From positions 1,364,001 to 1,428,000 of the forward strand of contig JAUDYN010000003.1 of assembly GCA_030407005.1 (NCBI GenBank): 64,000 nt of DNA, read 5' to 3'. Positions 33,416 to 44,665 of the stretch are shown here, in pieces. A model generated the notes under the pieces. The model had not been told where the DNA came from and did not search any database. It was given only the letters and a program-made list of their open reading frames with translations. The translations under genes and the position numbers were made by a program. Numbering within the stretch: the stretch's first letter is position 1; every line of letters begins with the position of its first letter. Source of the stretch: Desarmillaria ectypa. Taxonomy: Eukaryota; Basidiomycota; Agaricomycetes; Agaricales; Physalacriaceae.

Positions 33416-34972
33416 ATGGTTTCAGCATACGAGGCGCAGCGCAATGCCAACATTGAAAGGTCTGGAGTATTTACCATATTCGTTTCAGTGTCTGATATCT
33501 GACAGGAATCGAGAGCTTCTGAAATCTTTGGGGCTGGATACACCAATATTTGAACCGAAAGAAACGAAACGAAAGCCCAAAACCGCGCCTAAAAAGCGCA
33601 AGGTTTCTCCGCTAGCTAACGATGATGAGAAGCCCATTAAAGCTGCTAGATTTGAGGATGTGTCTCCATCTGAGACTGGCGTCCGTCGCAGTGCACGTAA
33701 CAGAGGCAAAGCGGTCGACTACAAATCCGAGAAAACGAGAGAAAGTCCCATGCCAATCGCGTTTCGTGCTGGTACCAGGACTTCTGGCAATGAAGGACCT
33801 CTAGGTAGTGGAGAAGGCGCGCGACGAAAACATGATCCGTACGTGACCGAGATATGCACTACCACTGTATTTCTGGGCCCATGTCCACTCGAACAGAAAG
33901 GTCTATGGGTCTATCCCAGGAATTGAAGTCGGGACGTGGTGGGAGACGAGACAGGCTTGTAGCATCGATGCAATTCACGCGTGAGTTCTTCTACTTGGAC
34001 ACTTTGACACCCCATGAATGTCCTTGTCATTGTAGGCCTTGGGTTGGCGGTATATCTGCATCTAAGGACGGCGCCTATAGCGTTGCTCTCAGTGGTGGAT
34101 ATGACGATGATGTAGACCTTGGCTATGCGTTGTGAGTCTACGACTTTTTGCATTGTGCTTATCAAAGTTAAAATCCCCACAGCACTTACACAGGCTCTGG
34201 TATGATATTCCTTCCTGTCTGTCACCCATAGGCTCATCTGACGTTTTTCAGGCGGAAGGGATCTCAAGGGAACCGCGGCACAGCCCAAGAACGTGCGTTC
34301 AATACTGTCACTTCAGTGCTTTTGGTTTGACCGTAGCATTTCCTTTTATCAACAGCTTCGAACTGCAGCCCAAAGCTCAGATCAGAGTTTCGAGAACACT
34401 GTGAGTAAGATATTCCACTAGAGTCCATCTATTATATCATTCGTTCATTGCAGTTCAATAAAGCGCTCAGGGTAAGTCATCTAACTCATGCTAGATCTTC
34501 TTTAATTCGTTGCATTAGCGTTCTTCCGAAACCAAAAAACCCATCCGAGTCATTCGCGGATACAAGCTGCGATCACCTTATGCACCGAGTGAAGGGCACG
34601 CACTATTCCAATTTTCAGTTGTTGCATGCTGATATACCAGACATTAGATATCGTTACGATGGCCTTTATCATGTGGAAAAGGTACTATTTCTGCATCATG
34701 TCTCTTTTGAATTACATTCAGACCGTTCATTTTTCACAGGCGTGGATTGAAAAGGGTCTTAACCCCGACGGCTACCTTGTCTGTAAATTCGCATTCAAGG
34801 TAAGTGACTTTGACACCTTATTAATATACCAAACTCAAAGCACGTATAGCGTCTGCCCGGTCAACTACCTTTACCCCGTCGCGACACGTCCGAGGATTCC
34901 GCTGACGTCCACGATAAACGGGAAGATGTCGTTGAAGAGACTTTGTCTCCCGAAGCAGAGGAGGAACACTGA
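33416..34972 (+). CDS. SRA-YDG domain protein (5-methylcytosine reader type)
   Basis: Twelve exons (33416-33459, 33506-33838, 33897-33980, 34036-34131, 34183-34199, 34252-34292, 34356-34400, 34454-34471, 34519-34595, 34648-34681, 34740-34799, 34850-34972) encode 323 residues. The first ~120 are basic (KRKPKTAPKKRK) with an SARNRGKAVDY segment. The SRA domain follows: GSIPGIEVGTWWETRQA, GGYDDDVDLG, FTYTGSGGRDL, NKALRRSSETKKPIRVIRG and YRYDGLYHVEKAW. In UHRF1 this fold flips out methylated cytosine. There is no RING, PHD or methyltransferase part here. The intron at 34596-34647 is GC-AG. Confidence 0.88.
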
Positions 34973-35479
34973 AGTATACCCTTCTAAAGGAACTAATTTG
35001 AAGATCTATACCATCTTGCCGATATGTTGTCTTGTTTTCTTGTCAATGCTATACTGATTCGTTTTATCTCACATTCTCGGTCCGCGTCGTAGCGTTGACG
35101 GCGTCTGCGGTAGAAATTCGGACGTTCACTCTCCATTCTCTGGGAATGGGTTTACCTGCTGACATTCTGACCTGTCTTGTGCGCGCATTCTCTACTCTAA
35201 ATGTGCATGGTTTCTCCATTTCTACGTCACAATTTTGGCGCTCCCAAATCATGTGGTTTATCAGGTCAGATATAAGCTCTGGAAGTATCTGCGGCTACGA
35301 GTTGTATCCTCATTCTTTGAAAGGCAGTTTCTCCAAATTAAAGATGAATGTACTTCTACTGTCTCTGAATAAGAATCGCCTAACAGCTTTGATCAGCTTC
35401 TCGTCTCAATCATAGCCGTTGTCTTGTCGGCGCATATCGGCATTGTCAACGCCGTCGCCGGCGTAACGACTTGGAATGA

Positions 35480-36402
35480 CGTGAATCCCTCCCGCATCCA
35501 GTGATTGCTGCTGACCGGTTTCTTCTTACACAGTACGGAACGCAATCCGGTGTCACTTGTTCGGGTGTCTCAACATTTTTTTCGGTTTCCAGCTGGCTGA
35601 ATATACGAATCAGGTTCTTTGCCGACTAACTCTCAGTATTTTTGCGGTTGCCTTGAACGATCTTTCGCCTTTGTGGACGGGATCCAAGTGCCAGGGTTCT
35701 AAAGACGTGAGCAAATGGTGAGTACACTACCTCGTAACGCGGAAATTATATGTTTCTCAAGTGTTACCTGTTAGCAATGAGCATGAATCTTGCATTAATT
35801 GCATTGGTCGTCAGTTAGAACGTTCACTGCTGACCATACTTTGATTGACACGGCTTAGCCGCTTGTCCCGGTGAGCAACAGTGTGGACACTGTTTTAGTA
35901 TTCGATATAAGTAGCGTTTCTGTGGTAAATTTCCTCGATCTATGTACGAGCAACATGCACTGGATCTCTCGACCGCGAGACCTCTGAATCGTGCACAGGC
36001 AACACTGTCAAAGGTACGAGACTCTGCCGAGCTGCTCATTGACTGTATCAACGCACATTCCAACAAAGTCAAGATTGTACATGCGTGAGTAACAAGACTT
36101 CCAGCGTCAAGGTGATCATCATCATTTCAGATGCCCATCGACTCATCCTGTCAACTACTGCAAGGTTGCCGCGTTCGGGGGGGGGTAACGTATTCTGCTC
36201 GATTTAGCATACTCAGAACTGACCGGCACCGTATCATTGGTATGTCCCAGACGATGAAGCCTGCGAGGCCAGTGGCGTCAACGCCTTCGATATTGCGATC
36301 ACGGCGAAGAGTATCCTCTCGTCTTTCGTGAGAGTATTCCGTTTCGTTTCCGAGCTCAGAAATCTTGAATCTAGAGCAGCAAGGAAATCTGAACATTGAC
36401 AA
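35480..36402 (+). other. Unassigned coding-like region
   Basis: Several protein-like segments line up on the plus strand with plausible splice sites, but I could not build one clean gene. Segments: QLAEYTNQVLCRLTLSIFAV ending in KDVSKW at a GTGAGT donor (~35590-35718); MYEQHALDLSTARPLNRAQA onward to KVKIVHA at a GTGAGT donor (35942-36085), continuing as CPSTHPVNYCKVAAFGGG; and DEACEASGVNAFDIAITAKS to a stop near 36402. The family is not recognised. It could be a fast-evolving gene or a decaying one. Confidence 0.3.
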
Positions 36403-36810
36403 TGAGGCTAGCATAGTGAGGGGTGGAAACTTCATTCTCCTTTTCGCTTGACATGCGGTGCCCTATTTCGTAATGTGTATCGACCCTAGTTTTTCTGCGT
36501 GGTCGGCCGCCAGCTCCCGGGCGCAGTAGTATAAGATTCTTATGATAGAAGTGAGGGTGAAGGTGACTGTCCCACAGGACGATAATCGATGAAGATATCA
36601 AGAATCCTGAGGAGAAGTGGGGTTTCGGCGGCTCCCAAATGGTACCCTCGATCTTTATCAAATATTTTGTTCTCACGGCGACAAACGGCAAAAGGCATGT
36701 TTTGTTGTCGACCCCACTCTGGATCGTAACTACGTACACACTCCTTGCCTAATTTCCCGGCCCCAAGGCTGTCCGTCGCTCCTTTGAAAATTAACGCTAT
36801 CATCATCATC
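36403..36810. other. Intergenic, promoter of the DPBB gene
   Basis: No convincing gene. A 122-codon minus ORF across this stretch lacks coding character. A CAT repeat precedes the ATG at 36811. Confidence 0.4.
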
Positions 36811-37961
36811 ATGCATTTTCCATTCTTAACAATGATGCGCTCTACTGTTCTTTTTCTCTTACTGCTCGACGTCTGCTACGCCCATCCCAGTCCTCGTTTA
36901 CATGAAGAACACCTGGGACCGTGGCAACGACACGCCGCCCGTGACATGCGCCGCCGCTCATCGTTCCATGTTGGCGGAAGCAATGAAGGTCATCTAAAGA
37001 AACGCGGTTCTTTCACGTATTATGAAGTTGGGCAGTGAGTGTCTGCAGCTCGATGATTGTAACGTTCTGTTGACTTGGACTTTTTAGAGGCGCCTGTGGT
37101 GGTATGAATGTTGCTAGTGACTATGTGTGTTTTCTTTCCTTTCTTCCAACAGCTATTCTCACCGTACAATAGGTCGTCGCCCTCAATGCCGCTGCAAGTA
37201 TCCATTTTCTCGCCCCAGACCACGCGTTCTAACCTCGGTTCCAACTAGCAATGGGACGGTGGCTCTCACTGCTACGAGTCTGTAACAATCACCATTAACG
37301 GGAAGTCAGTGCAGGCGCAGATAGTTGATCAGGTGAAGTCGTCTTTTTTTCCCCTCCCAATGTCATATCACGCGCTGACCCCCTGCCAGTGCCCAGGATG
37401 TGGGCCGGGTGATCTGGACTTGTCTCAAGGGCTTTTCCAGCACTTTGCTGATACCAGTGTTGGTGTTCTCACCGGATCGTTCGCCTTTGGATCCGGCACG
37501 ACGAGTTCGCAGACGCCTACGACGACCCAACAGCCTACCACTAGTTCAACGTCTACATACACTCCGCCAAGCACCACGTCCACAAGTCAATACACACCCA
37601 CGAGTACCAGCACCAGTACACCACCGCCTACGACGTCTACCAGTAGTACCTCCAGTACTCCGTCGACCAGTAAGCGTATTTCCCTACTATTATCCGGTTC
37701 TGAGGCTAACGGACATTCGCAGCATCGACAAGCAGCAGTAGCAGTAGCAGCACTCAGTCAGCTACTTCTACAACATCTTCTTCCTCTTCCTCTTCCTCCT
37801 CTTCCTCCTCCTCCTCCTATGCCACCAGCAGTGCGCCTCTCACCTCTACAACGACAACCACTTCCTCCGATTCTTATAGCGGTCTTCAAGTTTTGGAGCA
37901 GATCAATGCCTTTGTGATTCAGCTAGGCGAGCTGGCTGTCGCAGGCGCGAAACAGCTTTGA
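36811..37961 (+). CDS. Secreted expansin-like DPBB protein with Ser/Thr tail
   Basis: Exons 36811-37034, 37088-37124, 37173-37193, 37249-37332, 37390-37669 and 37723-37961 encode 294 residues. A signal peptide (TVLFLLLLDVCYAHP) is followed by a basic pro-region ending in KKR. The double-psi beta-barrel core is GSFTYYEVGQGACGG, DYVVALNAAQWDGG, CYESVTITINGKSVQAQIVD and CPGCGPGDLDLSQGLF. A long Thr/Ser tail with a Ser homopolymer follows. Basidiomycete proteins of this type are described as RlpA-like, barwin/expansin-like or riboflavin-aldehyde-forming-enzyme-like, and act at cell walls. The intron 37194-37248 begins GCAAGT, the consensus GC donor. Confidence 0.85.
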
Positions 37962-38282
37962 CAAACACTAGGGACTCAGGTGTTGACATATAAATTATCA
38001 AATAGATACCCCCGTTCACGCGATTCTGTTTTCCTCCCTTTGTTGTGGCCATTACGAGTAATACATGGCATAGCTCTTACCCCACGAGGACTAACTAACC
38101 TACCGTGACTCTTTATTATGTCTGATTCATTTTTCCTCACTTAACAGTTGACATTCTCTTGACTCGACTTCTCGGCGTGCTCCCGCCTTGTTAATGTCAC
38201 CAGCTTGACATGGACATCTAGACCCATTTTTTGGATCATTATGATGAACATATGATACTCCATGGACTAAAATCTAGTTGAT
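37962..38282. other. Convergent intergenic
   Basis: 3' flanks of the DPBB gene and the desaturase gene; no feature recognised. Confidence 0.4.
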
Positions 38283-40288
38283 CTACTCTTCTTTATTCTT
38301 CTCGTCTAGCTGATCCTGGGCAACAGGATCCCAACCGTCCACTCTGATCCTCTTGACAGCATCATACGCTACCTCTCGAGCCGCTTCCCCGTTCTTATTC
38401 TTGTAGAAAACAATATCGCCATCTTCCTCGACAAAGAGGCATTGAGTAAAAGAGCGATACAGTGCATAAAACGAAGGCTAGAAAAACATTAATCAGACAA
38501 CCTTTTTCCTAGCCAAAATGACGCACCGTCGAGTCGTAGTTGTAATTGTGGCCGAGAACATTCTTGACAATCTGGGTGATTGCTGGGCCATTATCTGACA
38601 GGGACGGTAAGAATCATCTATCCTCAACTGGGTAAAAACAATATACGCACAAAACGGAGCGCTGGCAAAGAAGTCTAGCACGGGAGCGCTGAGTGATCAT
38701 AGTGCGTGCAACAAAAAAAGGACTGACGATGAGCCACATGATCATGGCTGATGTTATGGAAGAAAAACCTCCCCATCCAGCCCAGAAGGGGTCGGTCAAC
38801 CGTTGCCGCTGCACCGCGGAGGAAGGACCATTCCGCTTTTCTATAATGCGGTATAGTGGGATCAGAGTGATGGAGGTACGTAAACATTACTGAAAAGCGG
38901 TGAATTGAATAATCATGATGGAAGGATGAGATTGAACGTACCTATCCTAAAAGATTAATGAATGATGAGGACGGTTAGTGGGTAGACATGGACGGATGGA
39001 CGGACCAGTGATTCGTCAGCTGGGGGAGTGGGATCAGCGCCGAGAATAGCGAAGAAGACGGGGACTTACCAGGTAGGGAATCAAGTAATACTTGAAGAAA
39101 AAACCGGGCCCAGCGTAGAAGAGAAGGAGGACCATAGCGATCAGACCAATGTCGGAGATGATGATAGTATTTCCTGTCCCGCAACCAAGATTAAGAAAAG
39201 CATGATTGAGGAAAGGCTGGAACTCACTCTGTTCCGGCTTGAACAACAACGAACCGGGATCAAAATGGTTAGTCCCAGAAGAATACATTTTAGATCCCAT
39301 GGTGTTCTTTCTGTTCACGTTCACGTCACATCCAATCTCACGAGGTCTGAGAGACGACAACTCACGCTAGATACACCCACCATCCACTGAGCAAGGACGA
39401 ATTGATCAAAAACCCATAAACTGAAAACCAGGAACTCACAAGCCCTGCATGATGAGCATCCTCGAGAGCGTATAAATTGGTGTCTCCTCAAAGACCTCGT
39501 CGTAATCAAACTGCCGTGCCTTTTCCTTTGGGGGTAGCCCGTATTCGCTCCGCAGGTAGGGAACGTAGTTCTCGTCGCGTTCCATGGAGGAGGTCGCTTT
39601 CTGGTTCAGAAGAGCTCAGGGTTGAAGTCAAGGTTTCGGGTGCAAACCTACTCACATGATGTGCATTGTGTGTAGCACGCCATGCATAGTAAGGAATTAA
39701 CAACGCCTAAAAGTTCACTGAGTTAAGGACGTATATCAAAGAGGGAAAAATTGCTAACCGTATGCAGCACGAAGCCAACGAGATTATTCATCCTTGTGGA
39801 CCGATAAAGTGTGCCATGCCCTGCATCATGCCCTTCGAAGCTGTCAGCACGGGGGCCGTTCTCGGGATAAATCGCGACAAGTACATACCAAGGCAAAATA
39901 TCCCAGCCCATACTAGTCCCTGGACCCACCAATATGCGAGCCAGAGGAAGGACTTGACAAGGGTGCCGAGTACTGGGCTGGTTATGTAGGCTTCGATGTC
40001 GCCGATGTGGGAAGCGAGTTTGAAGAGCAAGAGGGTGAAGGATATGTCGCGGAGGACATACATTGTCGCGAGGACAGGATTGCCTAGTCCGTGTCAGATA
40101 ATGGAACTGAAGACAAAGACGAGGACAACGGAACCTTTGAGAAGATGCTTCGGGACGGCATCGTGGATTTCCTTGAGCGTGACGGTAGGAGGTGAGAAGG
40201 GTGTCTTGCGCCTAGACAAAATTCAAGCTTCCCCTCCCTTCAATGGAAGCTCGCTAGCTCACCTCTCGAGGTATTCCGGGCTATCCAT
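38283..40288 (-). CDS. Delta-12 fatty acid desaturase (oleate to linoleate)
   Basis: Fifteen exons between 40288 and 38283 encode 419 residues. Histidine boxes are HDAGH (about 101-105), HNAHH (137-141) and HVAHH (321-325), with hydrophobic segments between them; this is the FAD2 layout of membrane di-iron desaturases of the ER. Other family marks are DEVFEETPIYTL and PHYRKAEWSFLRGA before box 3. Exon 11 is only 5 nt (38942-38946, GATAG on the minus strand): TG|GATAG|TAATG rebuilds Trp-Ile-Val-Met in NHWIVMFTYLHHSDP. Product linoleate is the main membrane polyunsaturate and oxylipin precursor in basidiomycetes. Confidence 0.92.
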
Positions 40289-40594
40289 GATGATGGAAGT
40301 TGGTGAAAAAACCGTTCACCGGTTCTGCAAGCAATTTATCCGTGTCTGGTCGGATCACTAGCGGAGAGCGGAGAATGAGAAGTGAATAGAATGGGAACTG
40401 ATTTATGGGCGCTAAACCGGATAGCATTTGACGGTGGTGTCGGAGAAGCTACTGGATCAATTTGATTGGCACATCGCGACTGTTGAACAGATTGAAATAT
40501 GAAGTTTTTACAGAACCGGTGGTATTAATGATGCGTCTATCGTGACTCTCGTACAACATACCTAAAACATCTATATCAATGACATAACATGTAC

Positions 40595-41606
40595 TCAGAT
40601 CTCCTGGATAGCATCCCTTACGATGGATAGAAACTGTTCATCGGTGGCAGGCTCCTTCCAGTGTCTCTTGCTGGACCTCCAGAGCATATAAAGCCCTCTT
40701 ATACTATCCCTCAACGGCGTCTCGTTATCCGCATGGAGCCAAGTCTCTGCTTTGACAGGCTCCTCTGAAGGACTAGAATCCGAGTCTGAGAGGGTGAGTT
40801 CAAAGGCCTGGGTATGAGGTATGTCTTCGACGACGTCGGATATCGCAGGGAAGGACTCTAATCGAGAAGTGAGGGCGAGGAGACGGTCAGAAAGGTCCTG
40901 AGCATGGGAAGGAATGTGAACGACGGTGGGCTCGTGGTTGGTGGCTGGGCGACGTTTCTCTGGGACAGGGGAGGGAATCGTGGAGTCGCCAGAACCTAGT
41001 TTATGTGTGTTAGGTTAGGGTTATAAGCTGCGGAAAAGACTTACCGTGAACATTGGCGTACTGGGCCCAGTACGCATCTTCAGTGTGGGCATGACTGTCA
41101 TGAACTAGAGCGTGGTGGTCGCCCTCGTCGTGATGATCTTCCTGGCCGTACGCATCCCAGTACGCAGCTTCCTCCTTGTCATGACTCGCTATCTCGCCTA
41201 GACGCTGGGAGGAGCTCTGGGGAAAGGGCATCAGGCCTGCATTGTGATATTTCCACGAGGCATCGTTGTAATCCCACTGAAAGATGAGGCGTACAAGGGA
41301 AGAGAGAATGTGGGCGTGAGCGTAGGTGGACTCTTGGTCACCGGTATAGCATATGGAAAGATCAGAGGCTAGGGCGTCGTCTGGTAAGGAGCTGAGAAGG
41401 TCGAGAATGCGAGGTTGGTCTGGGGAAGGCCACGTCAGGTAGTCTGCCAGGTTTTCCTGGGGGTTGATCTGAAGAAAGTGGTGACGTTGGAGGAGGGGCG
41501 TTGATATGAGATGGGGAGGGAGCTGGACAGGAGGTATAAGGTATCGCAGGAAGTTGGCTACGGTGGCTGGCTGTAGCTCTGGAATTGTGATATTTTGTGA
41601 AAACAT
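40595..41606 (-). CDS. Uncharacterised acidic protein
   Basis: Exons 41606-41045 and 40995-40595 encode 320 residues from MFSQNITIPELQPATVANFL; an in-frame Met at 41642 would add 12. No known domain. The middle has a His/Asp/Glu-rich part and a repeated Ala-Tyr-Trp motif (AAYWDAYGQED, DAYWAQYANVHG). The C-terminal part has LSDRLLALTSRLESFP and a Trp-rich end (LYMLWRSSKRHWKEP). Coding quality is good across the single intron, so the gene itself is likely real. Function unknown. Confidence 0.7.
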
Positions 41607-41642
41607 ATCTGGGAGAAAGAAAGAAAGAAAGGTCCTTGTCAA

Positions 41643-42000
41643 GCATGATAACCCCGGCCCTCAGCTGATGAGTACGATCGAGCGAGCGGAACCGGGAACT
41701 GTCTACCCCCACACTTTTTCATTGTTTATTTCACATTATTTCTCCCACCAACAGGACTGTACCTTTTACAACTTGGTCAATGTACAAATAGTTATTCCTT
41801 TAGATATATTCAATGGTAGCGAATTCAAGGCCAAGCGCCAAACATCAACTGTTCAAGGAAACCCGATGAGTGTGATAGGGGTGCACGAACAAGCTCAAGT
41901 GGCTGAAAACCGGGCCGAAGCAAAGAAAAAGCATCCGTGAACGTGATGTGATTGTCACACACACACACACTTCACTCTTTCCACGACGACGACGACGCTG
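41643..42000. other. Divergent promoter region with microsatellites
   Basis: Contains a CA repeat (about 41957-41970) and a GAC repeat (about 41981-41997) that runs into the ATG repeat carrying the next gene's start. Confidence 0.5.
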
Positions 42001-42576
42001 ATGATGATGATGGGTGCAAGCATGCACGGACAGCAAAGACAGCGCCAGAGCATTCTAGTCTTTTTCTTCCTTCTCATTCTTCCCCTTGTTGCACTTGCTC
42101 AGGTAAGGCTCATGAGAATGTCCATGTTCTGGTCTAACAAATCTTAGTCAAACAATGGCAGCGCACAAGTTTCTACGATATTCTCGCTAGCGTCATCTGG
42201 GACGGTGACATCAATAGCTACAATTCTTACCACCATAACGAATACCGCCTCATCCACCTCTGCATCTGGCAATAGCTCATCATCTGCATCGGGGAACAAT
42301 ACAAGCACTGCATCAGGCAATGGTACTGCTACAAAATCCCAGTCACACACCAGCAACACATCTAGGACACCTAGCAATCTGCCTACGGCGTCAACAGATG
42401 GAGTGGATGGAGGTGCAGGAACGGCTGGAGCACCTTCTCCCGGAGCTACTGATTCAAGCGGGAATAAATATGGACCGGATGATAGCTATATTGCGGGTGC
42501 TTCGGCGTTGCAGAGAAACGGACTATTCATTGGACTTGTGGGACTTGTTGTTGGTGTGGTGATGACTGTGCTCTGA
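42001..42576 (+). CDS. GPI-anchor-type Ser/Thr-rich cell surface protein
   Basis: Exons 42001-42102 and 42148-42576 encode up to 176 residues. A signal peptide (ILVFFFLLILPLVALAQ) is followed by a Ser/Thr/Asn-rich region with repeats such as SGNSSSSASGNN and ASGNGT. The protein ends in a hydrophobic segment (GLFIGLVGLVVGVVMTVL) after a small-residue region, as GPI-anchored wall proteins do. The start lies in ATGATGATGATG (42001-42012), so four in-frame starts are possible. No enzymatic domain. Confidence 0.75.
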
Positions 42577-42681
42577 TCTTTTATTGATGGATATGGACAT
42601 TATTTGCATTATACATTACAAGTGTTGCATGGACTGTATTTTAATTAGTATCCATTGTCTGGCAACCTGGATGGGACATAC

Positions 42682-43129
42682 TGATTATGAGATGGCATAG
42701 TATGGAGGTGTGTGACGCAGTCGTCGAGGTGCTGTCTGTACGGCAGCCAAGTGCCGAGATCTTTCATACGCCGAACAAATGGGCCCATGCGATACAGTCC
42801 ATTGCCTTCGACTAGCCGATGTCTGGTTCTGACGAAGGAGCCGGTTATTGCGGGCATCAACGGTCTCCATCGGTGAGGGCTACAACACCGTGAGTAAGCA
42901 TTACACGTAGCTGATGATAAGCTGGCCAGCTCACCATCATATTTTGAAAGAAACTTGGAAGCGCTGGATACGACATGTACGTCGTTAGCGGTGGAAAAAG
43001 GACAGCCGGCTCTGGGGGTGACGACGGATCAAGAATCTCGCCAGCATCGACAGCATCAGCGACAGCCTGGCGCCAGGCGAGTATATGCGCATAGAGGTCT
43101 GAGCTGGGAGCTATTGAGCTGACATTCAT
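42682..43129 (-). CDS. Small uncharacterised protein, 3' half uncertain
   Basis: Exon 1 runs from 43129 (MNVSSIAPSSDLYAHILAWR) to the GTGAGC donor after FFQNMM near 42945. With acceptor TTGTAG (about 42890) the phase gives a tail starting PSPMETVDARNN and ending YYAIS. A different frame in the same stretch (LVEGNGLYRMGPFVRRMKD, LPYRQHLDDCVTHLHTM) looks more like protein but cannot be reached with the visible splice sites; it would end at about 42649. No domain recognised. It lies 183 bp from the divergent MYG1 start. Confidence 0.4.
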
Positions 43130-43312
43130 GAGGGTGGGTAGAGAAAGATAGATATCATTGCGCGACTTTTATAGATGAAAACAAGGCCCTGCGCGCTCAC
43201 TCCCCGTGTGACGTAACGCAAATATGTGACCCTAAACTTATATATGTTCTCGTGCATCCGATTCGCATCTTATCGATTCCATTTATTCTCTTATCGTTCC
43301 CTTACTCGCACC

Positions 43313-44629
43313 ATGGCTACCCAATCTCCCGTCCTAAAAAAACAGAAAACTGACCATCAAAAGGCAAGGGGGATCATTACTGTCCAACGCCCAACTTACC
43401 ACCACTACCACCAGGTCATCGGCACCCATAACGGCACATTTCACTGCGACGAGGCCCTCGCCGTCTTTTTACTTCGCAAGACCAACACATACCAGGGCGC
43501 TGGTCCGTGTTTCACCCTTTCACCAGTCCCATCTCTTCATTCTTCTCCCTTTCCTAGAGCTAATACGGACCCGCGATCTCTCCATCTTGGACTCGTGCGA
43601 CATCGTCGTTGACGTCGGCGCCATCTATGATGAAGCCAAACAGCGCTTCGACCACCACCAGCGCGGCTTCACCGAAGTCTTTGGTCATGGCTTTACCACC
43701 AAGCTCAGCTCTGCCGGCCTCGTCTTCAAGCATTTCGGAAAAGAGGTCATCTCGAATCGTACACAGATCGCTTTGGACGATCCGAAAATCCAGACGTTGT
43801 GGCTCAAGATGTACGAGGTTCGTATCTCCCGTCCCTTCTCATTCTTCCCTTACACTCTTATATTGCAGGAATTTATAGAAGCCATCGACGGCGGCGACAA
43901 TGGCATCCCTCGATACCCAGAAGATGTAAAACCCGCCTACAAAAGTGGCGGCACCAGCCTCCCTAGCCGCGTAGCAGCCCTCAACCCCGCTTGGAATCAG
44001 CCCGTCGATTCCCAAAGCATGGATGTAAGGGCTCCCCCCATTCCTCCAACAACTTCTCACTTCCCACACAGGACAGATTCGCCGTAGCCTCGTCCCTGAC
44101 TGGAGAAGAGTTCCTCGCCAAACTCGACTTCTACGTCAACGCTTGGCTGCCCGCCAGGGATATACTCGTCGATGCGCTAGCGAACAGCAAAAAGGTCGCA
44201 GATTCCACAGGGAAGATTATACTGTTGGAACAGTTCTTGCCATGGAAGGCAAGTCCTTCTACGATCAACTAGTTTGGTTCTGACCGGCCCAGTCGCATCT
44301 ATTTGAACTCGAAAGCGAATCCCAAACGGAGGGTCAGGCCATATACGTCGTTTACCCCGACGAGATGGCAAAAGCCTGGCGGATACAGGCCGTTCCCATT
44401 GCACAAGAAAGCTTCGAAAGCCGAAAGCCCCTTCCGGAGCAGTGGCGCGGCCTCAGAGATGATGAATTAACAAACGTGAGCGGCGTTCAAGGCGGTATCT
44501 TTGTGCATGCCAGCGGTTTCATCGGAGGTGCGTAGCCTTCATTGTTCCTTTCTTTTGCTAATAGCCAACGTAGGTAACCAAACAAAAGAAGGAGCACTGA
44601 AACTTGCTCAGCTTGCTTTGACTATGTGA
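43313..44629 (+). CDS. MYG1/GAMM1 family protein
   Basis: Exons 43313-43502, 43558-43817, 43869-44024, 44072-44248, 44293-44527 and 44574-44629 encode 357 residues. The motifs GTHNGTFHCDEALAVFLLR, DVGAIYD and FDHHQRGF mark the DHH-like metal centre. EAIDGGDNGIPRY and the C-terminal LPEQWRGLRDDEL with ASGFIGGNQTKEGAL complete the family pattern. MYG1 is described as a 3'-5' RNA exonuclease acting in nucleus and mitochondria. The fourth intron, 44249-44292, begins GCAAGT: only this GC donor gives the WK-SHLFELE junction in frame. The stop is 36 bp from the FEN1 stop on the other strand. Confidence 0.93.
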
Positions 44630-44665
44630 AATATACAGATAGATACAAAATAAATGAATGAAAAT

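Noticed and set aside
36371..36739. 122-codon minus ORF
   Set aside because: No domain, no splice structure, and it lies in the promoter of the DPBB gene.
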